In this document: positions 1 through 7,374 of the stretch, in pieces | Numbering within the stretch: the stretch's first letter is position 1 | Layout: each line of letters starts with the position of its first letter | NCBI GenBank assembly: GCA_017652545.1 | Contig: JAGCAV010000459.1 | Location: 1 to 13,330, forward strand | Reading direction: 5' to 3' | Length of the DNA: 13,330 nt | From: Lachnospiraceae bacterium | GTDB lineage: Bacteria > Bacillota_A > Clostridia > Lachnospirales > Lachnospiraceae | Notes under the pieces: model-generated | Databases searched by the model: none | Told to the model about the DNA's origin: nothing | Seen by the model: only the letters and a program-made list of their open reading frames with translations | Made by a program: the position numbers and the translations under genes

Positions 1-1
1 T

Positions 2-1300
2 GCATACTGTGCTGAAACAGGGTTTTCCAATCTTGGCATTCAGTACTACGACAACATGACCGGAATCAACTGGAGCCGGATCCCTGTGATGATCCTGGAG
101 ATGGGCTTTATGACCAACCAGTCGGATGACATGGCCATGCAGGATCCTTCCATGCAGGAACGCATGGTCAAAGGAATCGCCGACGGGCTGGATGCGTGGT
201 TTGCCGTAAACGGAGAGGCGCAGGATGAGCCTGCCGGTACCGAAGCCGACACCGAAGCTGCCGGCACGGAGAAGGAAACAGAGGATACGTGGCAGGATAT
301 CGGGATACACGGCAGGGCAGGTTCAGGTAAAAAAGCGGAAACCGCTGACAATGAGGAGACGCTGGTAACGGTGCCGGGAATGAGCGGAATGCTATATGAA
401 CAGTATATCCTGACCCGGGAAATGATGGGTGAAAAGTGGGCTGTCGCTTATATGGTCCCGGATTTGGCAGCGGTGCAGGAACCGACGGAAGATCTGACAG
501 AAGGCCTGACGGAAAGTCTGACACAGCGCCAGACGGAAACTGAAGCAGAGACTGAGAAAGAAACGGAAGAAACGGCCGGCAGCGGACAGAGCGGCGCGAA
601 GATCACCGGAGAAGAAAATGCCTGGATGATCAACGGGGACGAGGTCATGCAGTCCGCCAGTGTGATCAAGCTTTTCATCATGGGCTGCGTATATGACAGG
701 ATCTGCTATCCGTCTTCGCCGGAAACGGAGATTCCGTATACGGAATCATCTCCGGGACAACTCCGCTCCCTGCTGGAGAATATGATCACGGTAAGCAGCA
801 ATGAAGCGGCCAATGCGCTGATCGATATTCTCGGCTGCGGTGACAGTGAGGCCGGAAAGAAAGCAGTCAATGAATTCTGTGAAGCGCACGGATACAGGGG
901 CGTCCATCTGGGAAGGAGATTCCTGGAAAGCAATCCGACAGATGACAATTACCTGACAGCTGAGGCCTGCGTGAAGTTTTTACGGGACATTTACCTCGGA
1001 AAACTCGTCAACGAAGAAGCCTCCGCCAAGATGCTGACCATCCTCAAAGGACAGACGGTCAAAAGGAAGATCCCTTCCGGTCTTCCGGCAGGCTATGCCA
1101 GCGCCAACAAGACAGGGGAAATGCCGGAAGGCTACGGACTTGGCTGTATTGAAAATGATACCGCGATCATCTGGCCGACGGCGGGAGACCCGTATATTCT
1201 CGTTGTTTTGTCCAACGAGCTCGGCGGAAGAAATGAAGAGGCATCCGAGATCATCAGACAGATCTCTTCCTTTGTTGCGGAACACGCGGCAAAACAGTAA
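2..1300 (+). CDS. N-acetylmuramoyl-L-alanine amidase / serine beta-lactamase-like fusion, 5' partial
   Basis: The frame is open from the first bases of the window, so the true start lies upstream; the ATG at 56 is internal. The first ~65 visible residues match the C-terminal end of zinc-dependent Amidase_3 enzymes, which cut the bond between MurNAc and L-Ala in peptidoglycan: the segment ILEMGFMTN carries the catalytic glutamate and is followed by the usual closing helix. A Thr/Glu-rich low-complexity linker follows, in two blocks (about 218-290 and 478-585). The last ~220 residues resemble the beta-lactamase/transpeptidase fold, with SVIK (659-670), SSN (794-802) and KTGE (1109-1120). The ExxLN omega-loop motif of class A beta-lactamases is not visible, so antibiotic hydrolysis is unlikely; a peptidase, esterase or binding role is possible. 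The gene ends 16 bases before murT and looks like the first visible gene of a cell-wall operon. The domain calls are fairly sure; the activity of the second domain is not. Confidence 0.85.
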   Translation, partial: AYCAETGFSNLGIQYYDNMTGINWSRIPVMILEMGFMTNQSDDMAMQDPSMQERMVKGIADGLDAWFAVNGEAQDEPAGTEADTEAAGTEKETEDTWQDIGIHGRAGSGKKAETADNEETLVTVPGMSGMLYEQYILTREMMGEKWAVAYMVPDLAAVQEPTEDLTEGLTESLTQRQTETEAETEKETEETAGSGQSGAKITGEENAWMINGDEVMQSASVIKLFIMGCVYDRICYPSSPETEIPYTESSPGQLRSLLENMITVSSNEAANALIDILGCGDSEAGKKAVNEFCEAHGYRGVHLGRRFLESNPTDDNYLTAEACVKFLRDIYLGKLVNEEASAKMLTILKGQTVKRKIPSGLPAGYASANKTGEMPEGYGLGCIENDTAIIWPTAGDPYILVVLSNELGGRNEEASEIIRQISSFVAEHAAKQ

Positions 1301-1316
1301 GTGGAGTTTTTAAAAA

Positions 1317-2684
1317 ATGGGATTTAGAAGAAGCATTGCGATCATCACCGCCAGAACGGTCGGGTTTTTCTGCCGTCTGGCAGGAAAACAGGGGGTGACT
1401 CTGTGCGGATCGGTCGCGCTTAAGATAGATCCTGATATTCTGAAGAAACTTTCTTCCCAGGTCCGCGAAAAGATCTTTGTTGTCTGCGGGACGAACGGAA
1501 AGACGACTACGAATATGCTTCTGTGCTCCGCGATCGAGGCGGAGGGTAAAAAAGTGATATGCAACCATACCGGATCCAACATGCTTACGGGCGTTGCGGC
1601 CGCTTTTGTACTCGGCGCGAAGTGGACAGGAAAACTGGATGCGGACTATGCCTGCATTGAGATCGATGAGGCTTCCGCCGTCCGGGTCTTTCCGCATTTC
1701 AAGCCTGACTATATGGTGATCACCAACATGTTCCGTGACCAGCTGGACCGGTACGGAGAGATCGATATGACGATCGATCTGCTGAAGAAGGCGATCGCCG
1801 CGGACGAAAAGCTGGTCCTGGTCGCGAACGCAGATGATCCGCTGGTTGCATATCTTGCTGTAAGCAGCGGACGGAAGACCATCTTTTACGGCATTTCGGA
1901 AAAGGTTTTTGACAGGGAGGACAGCCGGGAGATCCGGGAAGGAAGATTCTGCAAGTTCTGCGGAGAACGGCTCTCCTATCGCTTTTATCATTACGGACAG
2001 ATGGGCGATTATCACTGTCCGGGATGCGGAGCCTCCCGGCCGGCCGCTGCTTTTGACGCCGGAAAGATCAGCATGAAGGACGGCCTTGATTTTGAGATCA
2101 GCGCAGATACGAAAAGCGCCGGCGGTACAAAGACGGTCCATGCCGTGCATGCGCCGTACAGAGGCTTTTACAACGTTTACAATATCCTTGCCGCCTACGC
2201 GGCGGCTTCCGGAAGCGGCCTGGAACTGAAGCATTTTGATTCTGCCCTGGGTGAGTATGATCCGCAGAACGGGCGGAATGAAAGGTTCAGGATCGGGGAC
2301 TGCCGTGTTCTTCTGAATCTCGCGAAAAACCCCGCGGGCTTTAATCAGAACATCCAGTCCGTGATGCAGGATGAAACGGATAAGGATATCGTGATCGTGA
2401 TCAACGACAATGCCCAGGACGGGACGGATATATCCTGGCTGTGGGATGTCGATTTTGACCGGTTCGGCGACAGCAGCATCCGATCGATTGTTGTGAGCGG
2501 GATCCGCTGCCATGACATGCGGCTGCGGCTCAAGTATGCGGGGATCGGCTGCACACTGATTCCCGGTGTCAGGGACGCTGTGGAAGACCGGATCAGACAC
2601 GGATGCGGAAATCTGTACGTCCTTGTCAATTACACGGCACTGTACAGTACGCATATGATGCTGAAGGAAATGCAGGGGGCCTGA
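1317..2684 (+). CDS. murT: Lipid II isoglutaminyl synthase subunit MurT
   Basis: This is the ATP-dependent synthase subunit of the MurT/GatD complex, which amidates the alpha-carboxyl of D-Glu in lipid II to D-isoglutamine at the inner face of the membrane, using ammonia from GatD. The 455 residues fit the family (about 430-460). A Mur-ligase P-loop, GTNGKTTT, starts at residue 58. Two CxxC pairs (Cys212/Cys215 and Cys234/Cys237) form the zinc ribbon inserted in the central domain. The C-terminal Mur ligase domain (DUF1727) is marked by DGTDISWLWD at residues 368-377, the conserved acidic segment linked to catalysis in this family. The ATG has a GGAG ribosome binding site (1303-1306) 10 bases upstream. 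gatD follows after 4 bases, as expected for partners made in equal amounts. No anomaly seen. Confidence 0.96.
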   Translation: MGFRRSIAIITARTVGFFCRLAGKQGVTLCGSVALKIDPDILKKLSSQVREKIFVVCGTNGKTTTNMLLCSAIEAEGKKVICNHTGSNMLTGVAAAFVLGAKWTGKLDADYACIEIDEASAVRVFPHFKPDYMVITNMFRDQLDRYGEIDMTIDLLKKAIAADEKLVLVANADDPLVAYLAVSSGRKTIFYGISEKVFDREDSREIREGRFCKFCGERLSYRFYHYGQMGDYHCPGCGASRPAAAFDAGKISMKDGLDFEISADTKSAGGTKTVHAVHAPYRGFYNVYNILAAYAAASGSGLELKHFDSALGEYDPQNGRNERFRIGDCRVLLNLAKNPAGFNQNIQSVMQDETDKDIVIVINDNAQDGTDISWLWDVDFDRFGDSSIRSIVVSGIRCHDMRLRLKYAGIGCTLIPGVRDAVEDRIRHGCGNLYVLVNYTALYSTHMMLKEMQGA

Positions 2685-2688
2685 CAGG

Positions 2689-3429
2689 ATGAAAATTAGG
2701 ATCGGACACCTATATCCTGATCTTCTGAACCTGTACGGGGATCGGGGAAACATTGCCTGCCTGAGACAGCGGCTTCTCTGGCGCGGGATCGACGCGCAGG
2801 TCACGGAATACCAGCTGGATGACCGGATCGATTTTGGAGATCTGGATATCGTGCTCCTCGGCGGAGGTTCAGACCGGGAGCAGATGCTGGTGTGTGAAAA
2901 ACTCCGGGAGAAACGGGCTGATATGAAAGCCTTCACGAATGACGGGGGAACCGTCATCGCGGTCTGCGGCGGATATCAGCTTCTCGGACATTACTATGAT
3001 ACAAGCGAAGGCCGGATCGAGGGTCTCGGGCTGGTGGACCTGTATACGGTTCAGGGAAGTCCCAGACTCATCTCCAACGTGGTGCTGGAGAGTGACCGGT
3101 ACGACATGAAAATCACCGGTTTTGAAAATCATGGCGGCAGGACGCATACAGGGGACCTTCCGCCGTTTGGAAAAGTCCTTTTCGGATACGGGAATAACGG
3201 GGAAGACGGTCATGAAGGCGTTGTCTGGAAAAATGTGATCGGGACCTACCTGCACGGACCGCTGCTTCCGAAGAATCCGATGGTGGCAGATGACCTGCTG
3301 ATCCGGGCGATGGACAGAAAATACGGGATTCGGGAACTGGAAAAACTGGATGATTCCTGGGAGCGGGAAGCCAATCAGTATATTGTAGACAGGTTTGTTA
3401 CTGGTCATGCAGCCCGAAGCGCCTGCTGA
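2689..3429 (+). CDS. gatD: Lipid II isoglutaminyl synthase glutaminase subunit GatD
   Basis: This is a class I glutamine amidotransferase that hydrolyses glutamine and passes ammonia to MurT for lipid II amidation. It has 246 residues, normal for GatD. The nucleophile is Cys93 in AVCGGYQLLG and the matching histidine is His189 in GTYLHGPLLPKNP; the N-terminal GHLYPDLLNLYGDRGN is typical of the CobB/CobQ-like GatD branch. In contrast with triad amidotransferases, GatD enzymes are described as using a Cys-His pair, which fits. The start ATG lies 4 bases after the murT stop, with an AGGGGG ribosome binding site (2674-2679) inside the end of murT, so translation is probably coupled. The name is nearly certain because of the pairing with murT. 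Confidence 0.96.
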   Translation: MKIRIGHLYPDLLNLYGDRGNIACLRQRLLWRGIDAQVTEYQLDDRIDFGDLDIVLLGGGSDREQMLVCEKLREKRADMKAFTNDGGTVIAVCGGYQLLGHYYDTSEGRIEGLGLVDLYTVQGSPRLISNVVLESDRYDMKITGFENHGGRTHTGDLPPFGKVLFGYGNNGEDGHEGVVWKNVIGTYLHGPLLPKNPMVADDLLIRAMDRKYGIRELEKLDDSWEREANQYIVDRFVTGHAARSAC

Positions 3430-3449
3430 TATATAGGGGAGAACCATTC

Positions 3450-5171
3450 ATGAAACTGAGAAAACAACTGAAACTGATCATGCCGTTCATGCTTGCGGCG
3501 GCAGTTACATGGGCCTGTTCCGGGACGGTCACCTTTGCCGAGGAGTATGATACCTATGATGAATCATCCGACGAGGAGGAGTTCATCCCGGAAACCTACT
3601 ATGACCCGATCCAGTCCAATGATATTCCGAACTGGCCGCAAGGACAGGCGATTCAGGCTGCTGCCGGAATCGTAATGGACATGGACACGGATACCATCCT
3701 CTATGCCAAGAACATCACCGACAAGCACTATCCCGCCAGCATCACAAAGATCATGACGACACTTGTCGCGATCGAGCATGCGCAGGATCTGGACGCGGTG
3801 ATCACCTGCGGCGAGGAAGTGTATGATATTGAGGAAAATTCATCCAATCTGGGGATCCAGCCGGGAGAAGAAATCACCCTGCGCCAGGCGCTGTACGGCC
3901 TGATGCTGGAATCGGCCAATGACCTCGGAAACGCGATCGCGGTCTATACCGCCGGCAGCATTCCTGCCTTTGCGGAAATGATGAACCAGAAGGCGCAGGA
4001 GCTGGGGTGCGTCAACACACACTTTACAAATCCGCACGGCCTTCATTCCGAGGATCACTATGTCTGTGCCATCGATATGGCAAAGATCGCCCGGGCCGCC
4101 TACATGAACGATACCTTCAGAGAGATCGTCACGACAAGGGAATCCATGATTCCGGCGACCAATATTGTCGAAGAGGACAGGTATTTCGCAAATCACCAGC
4201 GGCTGATGCAGCCGGAGAGCGATTACTACCAGGAGTGGTGTACAGGCGGCAAGACCGGCTTCACGACCGACGCGTGGAACACACTGGTCACCTACGGTGA
4301 AAAGAACGATATGCGCCTGGTCTGCGTTGTTCTGCGGGAAAACGGTGCGGATAATCAGTACCGGGAAACCACGGATCTGATGAACTACGGGTTCGACCAT
4401 TTCAGGAAAGAATCTGTAACCGGAGATATTGAAACCCAAACGTTTTATGATATACTAAAACTTGACATGCCTAACCGGGGGACAACGGTTGTTGACATCC
4501 CGTCTCTGCATGAAAAAGCGATTGTAATCAAGACGCCCGGCACCGTTACGATTCCGGAAACCATTTCCGGTTCTGACCTGAAAATACAGACTTCCGACGG
4601 TCCGAAGGGCAACCTGACTTACCTGTACGAAGGGAATGTGGTCGGGTACGGTGATATAGCATTCAATCCGATGCCGACAGTGGGAGCGCTTCCCTTTGAA
4701 CAGCCCCGGGATATGGAAAAAATCCTGAAAGAGGGCGATCAGATCCGTAAGCTCAGGGAGCTGAAGCAGACCACATATGCGGCCATCAACCGCATTACCG
4801 GGTTTGCGGGGACCGCGTACAAAACAGCCGAAGACTATGTGATGAACAACCGGATGACGGTCCTGATCGCGGGCGGGTTTATCCTCGCGATCCTGATCAT
4901 CCTACTGATCATTGTCGTGATGCGGGTTACGCGGGAATCCAGGATAGAACACCGGAGGGAGGCCGAGGAAAGACAGCGGCGCGCCCGTGCCGAAGAGATC
5001 GAGGCCCAGAGTGCCATCGAGATCGAGGAAGAACTGCGCACGGCGATGCAGGAAGAAAAGCTTCGGAGAGAAAAGGCTGAGAAGCTGAGGGCACAGCGGG
5101 AAGAAGAAGAACGGAAACTTCGGGAAACAGAAGAACTGATTGAACAGATACGAGGGGAGCATGTGGAATAG
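3450..5171 (+). CDS. D-alanyl-D-alanine carboxypeptidase (peptidase S11, PBP5/DacF-like) with transmembrane anchor and charged cytoplasmic tail
   Basis: This is an exported serine D,D-carboxypeptidase that removes the terminal D-Ala of peptidoglycan pentapeptides and so limits cross-linking. The N-terminus has a Sec signal (charged MKLRKQLK, hydrophobic core, likely cut after TVTFA near residue 30), then a Glu/Asp-rich stretch. The catalytic domain shows all three penicillin-binding motifs: SITK (Ser97, Lys100), SAN (155-157) and KTG (268-270). A second beta-rich domain follows, as in PBP5. Family members usually end with an amphipathic helix of about 20 residues. Here a true hydrophobic segment (about 469-491) is followed by ~80 cytosolic residues rich in Glu, Arg and Lys that look like a long helix or coiled coil. 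At 573 residues it is much longer than typical PBP5 (~400). The ribosome binding site AGGGGAG lies just before the ATG, 20 bases after gatD. The S11 family call is sure; the tail's role is unknown. Confidence 0.95.
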   Translation: MKLRKQLKLIMPFMLAAAVTWACSGTVTFAEEYDTYDESSDEEEFIPETYYDPIQSNDIPNWPQGQAIQAAAGIVMDMDTDTILYAKNITDKHYPASITKIMTTLVAIEHAQDLDAVITCGEEVYDIEENSSNLGIQPGEEITLRQALYGLMLESANDLGNAIAVYTAGSIPAFAEMMNQKAQELGCVNTHFTNPHGLHSEDHYVCAIDMAKIARAAYMNDTFREIVTTRESMIPATNIVEEDRYFANHQRLMQPESDYYQEWCTGGKTGFTTDAWNTLVTYGEKNDMRLVCVVLRENGADNQYRETTDLMNYGFDHFRKESVTGDIETQTFYDILKLDMPNRGTTVVDIPSLHEKAIVIKTPGTVTIPETISGSDLKIQTSDGPKGNLTYLYEGNVVGYGDIAFNPMPTVGALPFEQPRDMEKILKEGDQIRKLRELKQTTYAAINRITGFAGTAYKTAEDYVMNNRMTVLIAGGFILAILIILLIIVVMRVTRESRIEHRREAEERQRRARAEEIEAQSAIEIEEELRTAMQEEKLRREKAEKLRAQREEEERKLRETEELIEQIRGEHVE

Positions 5172-5185
5172 AGGGGGGAATCACC

Positions 5186-5920
5186 ATGAACTGGGTTGCA
5201 CCGATCAAAGACGATGAGACACTGCAGAAGTTTAAAGACCGCCTGAAGCAGATGGATGAGAAGTACTACATCATGTTTGAAATTGGTGTGGGAACGGGTA
5301 TGCAGCTTCAGGATATTCTGAAACTGAAGAACAAGGATGTCAGGGATAAAGACTATATCGAAGCCTACATCGGAACCAAGCATATCAAGCGTACATTCAA
5401 CTTTTCGAAAGAACTGAAGGAAGAGATCCGTGCGTTTACGGAGGGAAAGGATCCGGAGGGATACCTGATCATCGGCCATGCCAGTTCACCGGAAGCGCTG
5501 TCCAGGGAACAGGCCTACAGAGCTCTTAAAAGTGCGGGCCGCTATATCGGCCTGTCATCGATCGGCGCGCAGACGATGCGCAAAACATTTGCGTGGCGTT
5601 ACTATAAAGAGACCGGAGATATCTACTATCTGCAGAACCTGCTCAATCACGCTTCTCCCTCCATCACCTACCGGTATATCGGCGAAAAGCCGAATGTGGA
5701 GGTGCAGCTCAAGAAGATGACGGCAGCGGAAAACGAGCGCAGCCGTTTTGTGCTGCTGACAGACCAGGGCGGAAAAAAACGGATCGACGCGATCGTGGGT
5801 GTCCTGACCGATCTTGAAAAGGAACTGAATAATGCAGGCAACAATGACGCGTTCTACGGGAAGGCGGACTGCTTCCTGATGGAGATCGAGGAACTGATCC
5901 GGAATTATCAGTCGAACTGA
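5186..5920 (+). CDS. Tyrosine recombinase-like protein, catalytic domain only, with degenerate active site
   Basis: The 244 residues correspond to the C-terminal catalytic domain of the phage integrase/XerCD family with no N-terminal SAM-like DNA-binding domain. The fold is recognisable from GTGMQLQDILKLKNKDV (box I, residues 36-52), QTMRKTFAWRYY (box II, 129-140) and LLNHASPSITYRYIG (152-166), with His155 and the presumed nucleophile Tyr164. However, box I normally reads TGLR and the catalytic arginine is replaced by Gln40, and the first histidine of HxxR is Gln129; Arg132 remains. About 80 residues follow the tyrosine, ending in a charged helical region. A strong AGGGGGG ribosome binding site (5172-5178) lies just before the ATG, and the start is only 14 bases after the carboxypeptidase stop, so it is read as the last gene of the cell-wall operon and not as part of a mobile element. 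It may bind DNA without recombining it; the function is unknown. Confidence 0.8.
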   Translation: MNWVAPIKDDETLQKFKDRLKQMDEKYYIMFEIGVGTGMQLQDILKLKNKDVRDKDYIEAYIGTKHIKRTFNFSKELKEEIRAFTEGKDPEGYLIIGHASSPEALSREQAYRALKSAGRYIGLSSIGAQTMRKTFAWRYYKETGDIYYLQNLLNHASPSITYRYIGEKPNVEVQLKKMTAAENERSRFVLLTDQGGKKRIDAIVGVLTDLEKELNNAGNNDAFYGKADCFLMEIEELIRNYQSN

Positions 5921-6172
5921 AAACCGCCAACGTCAAAATGACCAGAAAAAAGATTCTTTTATAGTAAAAATGTACAGCATGATTTTTCGGCATGACATAA
6001 ATCGTATGATTTAACAGGCAGGTCAAATAATCTTTGTCTAGATAGTATATGGCGTGTGAACCCAGACTTTAGTATACTTGAGAAGGTTTTTCGGGAGGGG
6101 GAATCTCCCGGTTAAGCTATATGGAAAAGATCTTATTATTCAACAGGATTACATGTTTTAGGAGGTTTGAAC
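5921..6172 (+). promoter_or_regulatory. Intergenic region and probable 5' leader of the ABC ATPase gene
   Basis: This 252-base AT-rich stretch separates the cell-wall operon from the next gene. No clear intrinsic terminator for the upstream operon is visible. A good -10 candidate, TATACT, lies at 6073-6078, but the matching -35 position (TGGCGT, 6050-6055) is poor, so the promoter call is weak. If used, it would give a leader of nearly 90 bases containing a hairpin, CGGGAG (6092-6097) with CTCCCG (6105-6110) and a 7-base loop, without a U-run. A perfect ribosome binding site, AGGAGG (6160-6165), lies 7 bases before the ATG at 6173. Confidence 0.4.
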
Positions 6173-7282
6173 ATGGCAAGCTTATCACTTGAGCACATTA
6201 ACAAGACCTATCCCAATGGTTTCGAAGCTGTTAAGGATTTCAATCTTGAGATCGCTGACAAGGAATTCATCATTTTCGTAGGACCGTCCGGATGCGGAAA
6301 ATCCACCACGCTTCGTATGGTGGCCGGTCTCGAAGAGATCACCAGCGGAACCCTGAAGATCGGTGACAGAGTTGTCAATGACGTAGAGCCGAAGGACAGA
6401 GATATTGCCATGGTTTTCCAGAGCTATGCGCTGTATCCCCATATGACTGTTTACGACAACATGGCATTCTCCCTGAAACTGAGAAAGACCCCGAAGGATC
6501 AGATCGACAAGATGGTTCGTGAAGCTGCCAAGATCCTGGATCTGGAAAAGCTCCTTGACCGTAAGCCGAAGGCTCTGTCCGGTGGTCAGAGACAGCGTGT
6601 TGCCATGGGCCGTGCCATCGTTCGTAACCCGAAGGTATTCCTGATGGACGAGCCGCTGTCCAACCTGGATGCAAAGCTCCGTGTTCAGATGAGAACCGAG
6701 ATCTCCAAACTGCATCAGAGACTGGGCGCCACCATCATCTACGTTACGCATGACCAGACCGAGGCTATGACGCTTGGTACCAGGATCGTCGTTATGAAGG
6801 ACGGCGTGGTACAGCAGGTCGACACCCCGCAGAACCTTTACAATATGCCGGGCAACCTGTTCGTGGCAGGCTTCATCGGATCTCCGCAGATGAACTTCCT
6901 GGATGCTGTTGTTGAAGTACAGGGCAAGGATGTTTACCTGAAAGTTGCTGACAGCAAGATCAAACTTCCGGCAGCAAAGGCGAAGAAGCTGATCGACGGC
7001 GGATATGCAGGCAAGACCGTGATCATGGGCATCCGTCCCGAGGATCTGTACGATGAGGAAGAGAAAGTTGCAGCTTCCGAGGCAGTCCTGGATGCGAAGA
7101 TCGAGGTTTACGAGCTTCTCGGCGCAGAAGTATTCCTGTATTTCACCATTGCAGGCTCCAATATGACTGCCAGGGTCAATCCGAAGACAGAAGCCAGAAC
7201 AGGCGATAATGTCAAGTTTGCCATCGATGTTGACAGGATCCATGTATTTGACAAGGATTCCGAGCTCACCATCACCAACTGA
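6173..7282 (+). CDS. ugpC: Sugar ABC transporter ATP-binding protein, UgpC/MsmK type
   Basis: This is the cytoplasmic ATPase that powers binding-protein-dependent uptake of oligosaccharides or glycerol-3-phosphate (CUT1 family). In many Firmicutes one such ATPase serves several sugar importers, and its position here without permease genes fits that. The 369 residues show Walker [10 protein letters not shown] (37-45), the Q-loop Gln83, signature LSGGQ (135-139), Walker B FLMDEP (Asp159, Glu160) and switch His193. The C-terminal third is the TOBE/OB regulatory domain of the MalK group. I chose ATG 6173 because AGGAGG lies 7 bases upstream; a TTG at 6167 in the same frame is too close to that site. 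Codon use is strongly biased to a few codons (for example CTG, AAG, CCG), suggesting high expression. A strong terminator follows. The ATPase and its subfamily are sure; which sugars it serves cannot be told. Confidence 0.94.
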   Translation: MASLSLEHINKTYPNGFEAVKDFNLEIADKEFIIFVGPSGCGKSTTLRMVAGLEEITSGTLKIGDRVVNDVEPKDRDIAMVFQSYALYPHMTVYDNMAFSLKLRKTPKDQIDKMVREAAKILDLEKLLDRKPKALSGGQRQRVAMGRAIVRNPKVFLMDEPLSNLDAKLRVQMRTEISKLHQRLGATIIYVTHDQTEAMTLGTRIVVMKDGVVQQVDTPQNLYNMPGNLFVAGFIGSPQMNFLDAVVEVQGKDVYLKVADSKIKLPAAKAKKLIDGGYAGKTVIMGIRPEDLYDEEEKVAASEAVLDAKIEVYELLGAEVFLYFTIAGSNMTARVNPKTEARTGDNVKFAIDVDRIHVFDKDSELTITN

Positions 7283-7313
7283 TCTGAGGAAAACATGATC
7301 CATTCATGTTAGA

Positions 7314-7345
7314 CAGAGCCGCCCCTTCGGGCGGCTCTGCTTTTT
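7314..7345 (+). terminator. Intrinsic terminator after ugpC
   Basis: CAGAGCCGCCC (7314-7324) pairs perfectly with GGGCGGCTCTG (7329-7339) around a CTTC loop, followed by C and five T. The 11-bp GC-rich stem is a strong rho-independent terminator. It ends only 29 bases before the next start codon. Confidence 0.95.
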
Positions 7346-7374
7346 AAAACAGGAAAGAAAGACGAGGACAGAAC

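Noticed and set aside
2..1300. Class A beta-lactamase (antibiotic resistance gene)
   Set aside because: SxxK, SxN and KTG are present, but the ExxLN omega-loop motif needed for deacylation is not visible and the domain is fused to an amidase.
1254..2957. Long open frame (567 codons) on the - strand over murT
   Set aside because: It is the antisense of well-supported murT and gatD, crosses gene borders and shows no family motifs; long antisense frames are common in codon-biased genes.
5186..5920. Integrase marking a mobile element or genomic island
   Set aside because: No attachment repeats, tRNA or other mobile genes are nearby, and the gene is tightly joined to a housekeeping operon.
6185..7303. 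Long open frame (372 codons) on the - strand over ugpC
   Set aside because: Antisense shadow of a highly expressed gene with biased codons; no domain motifs.
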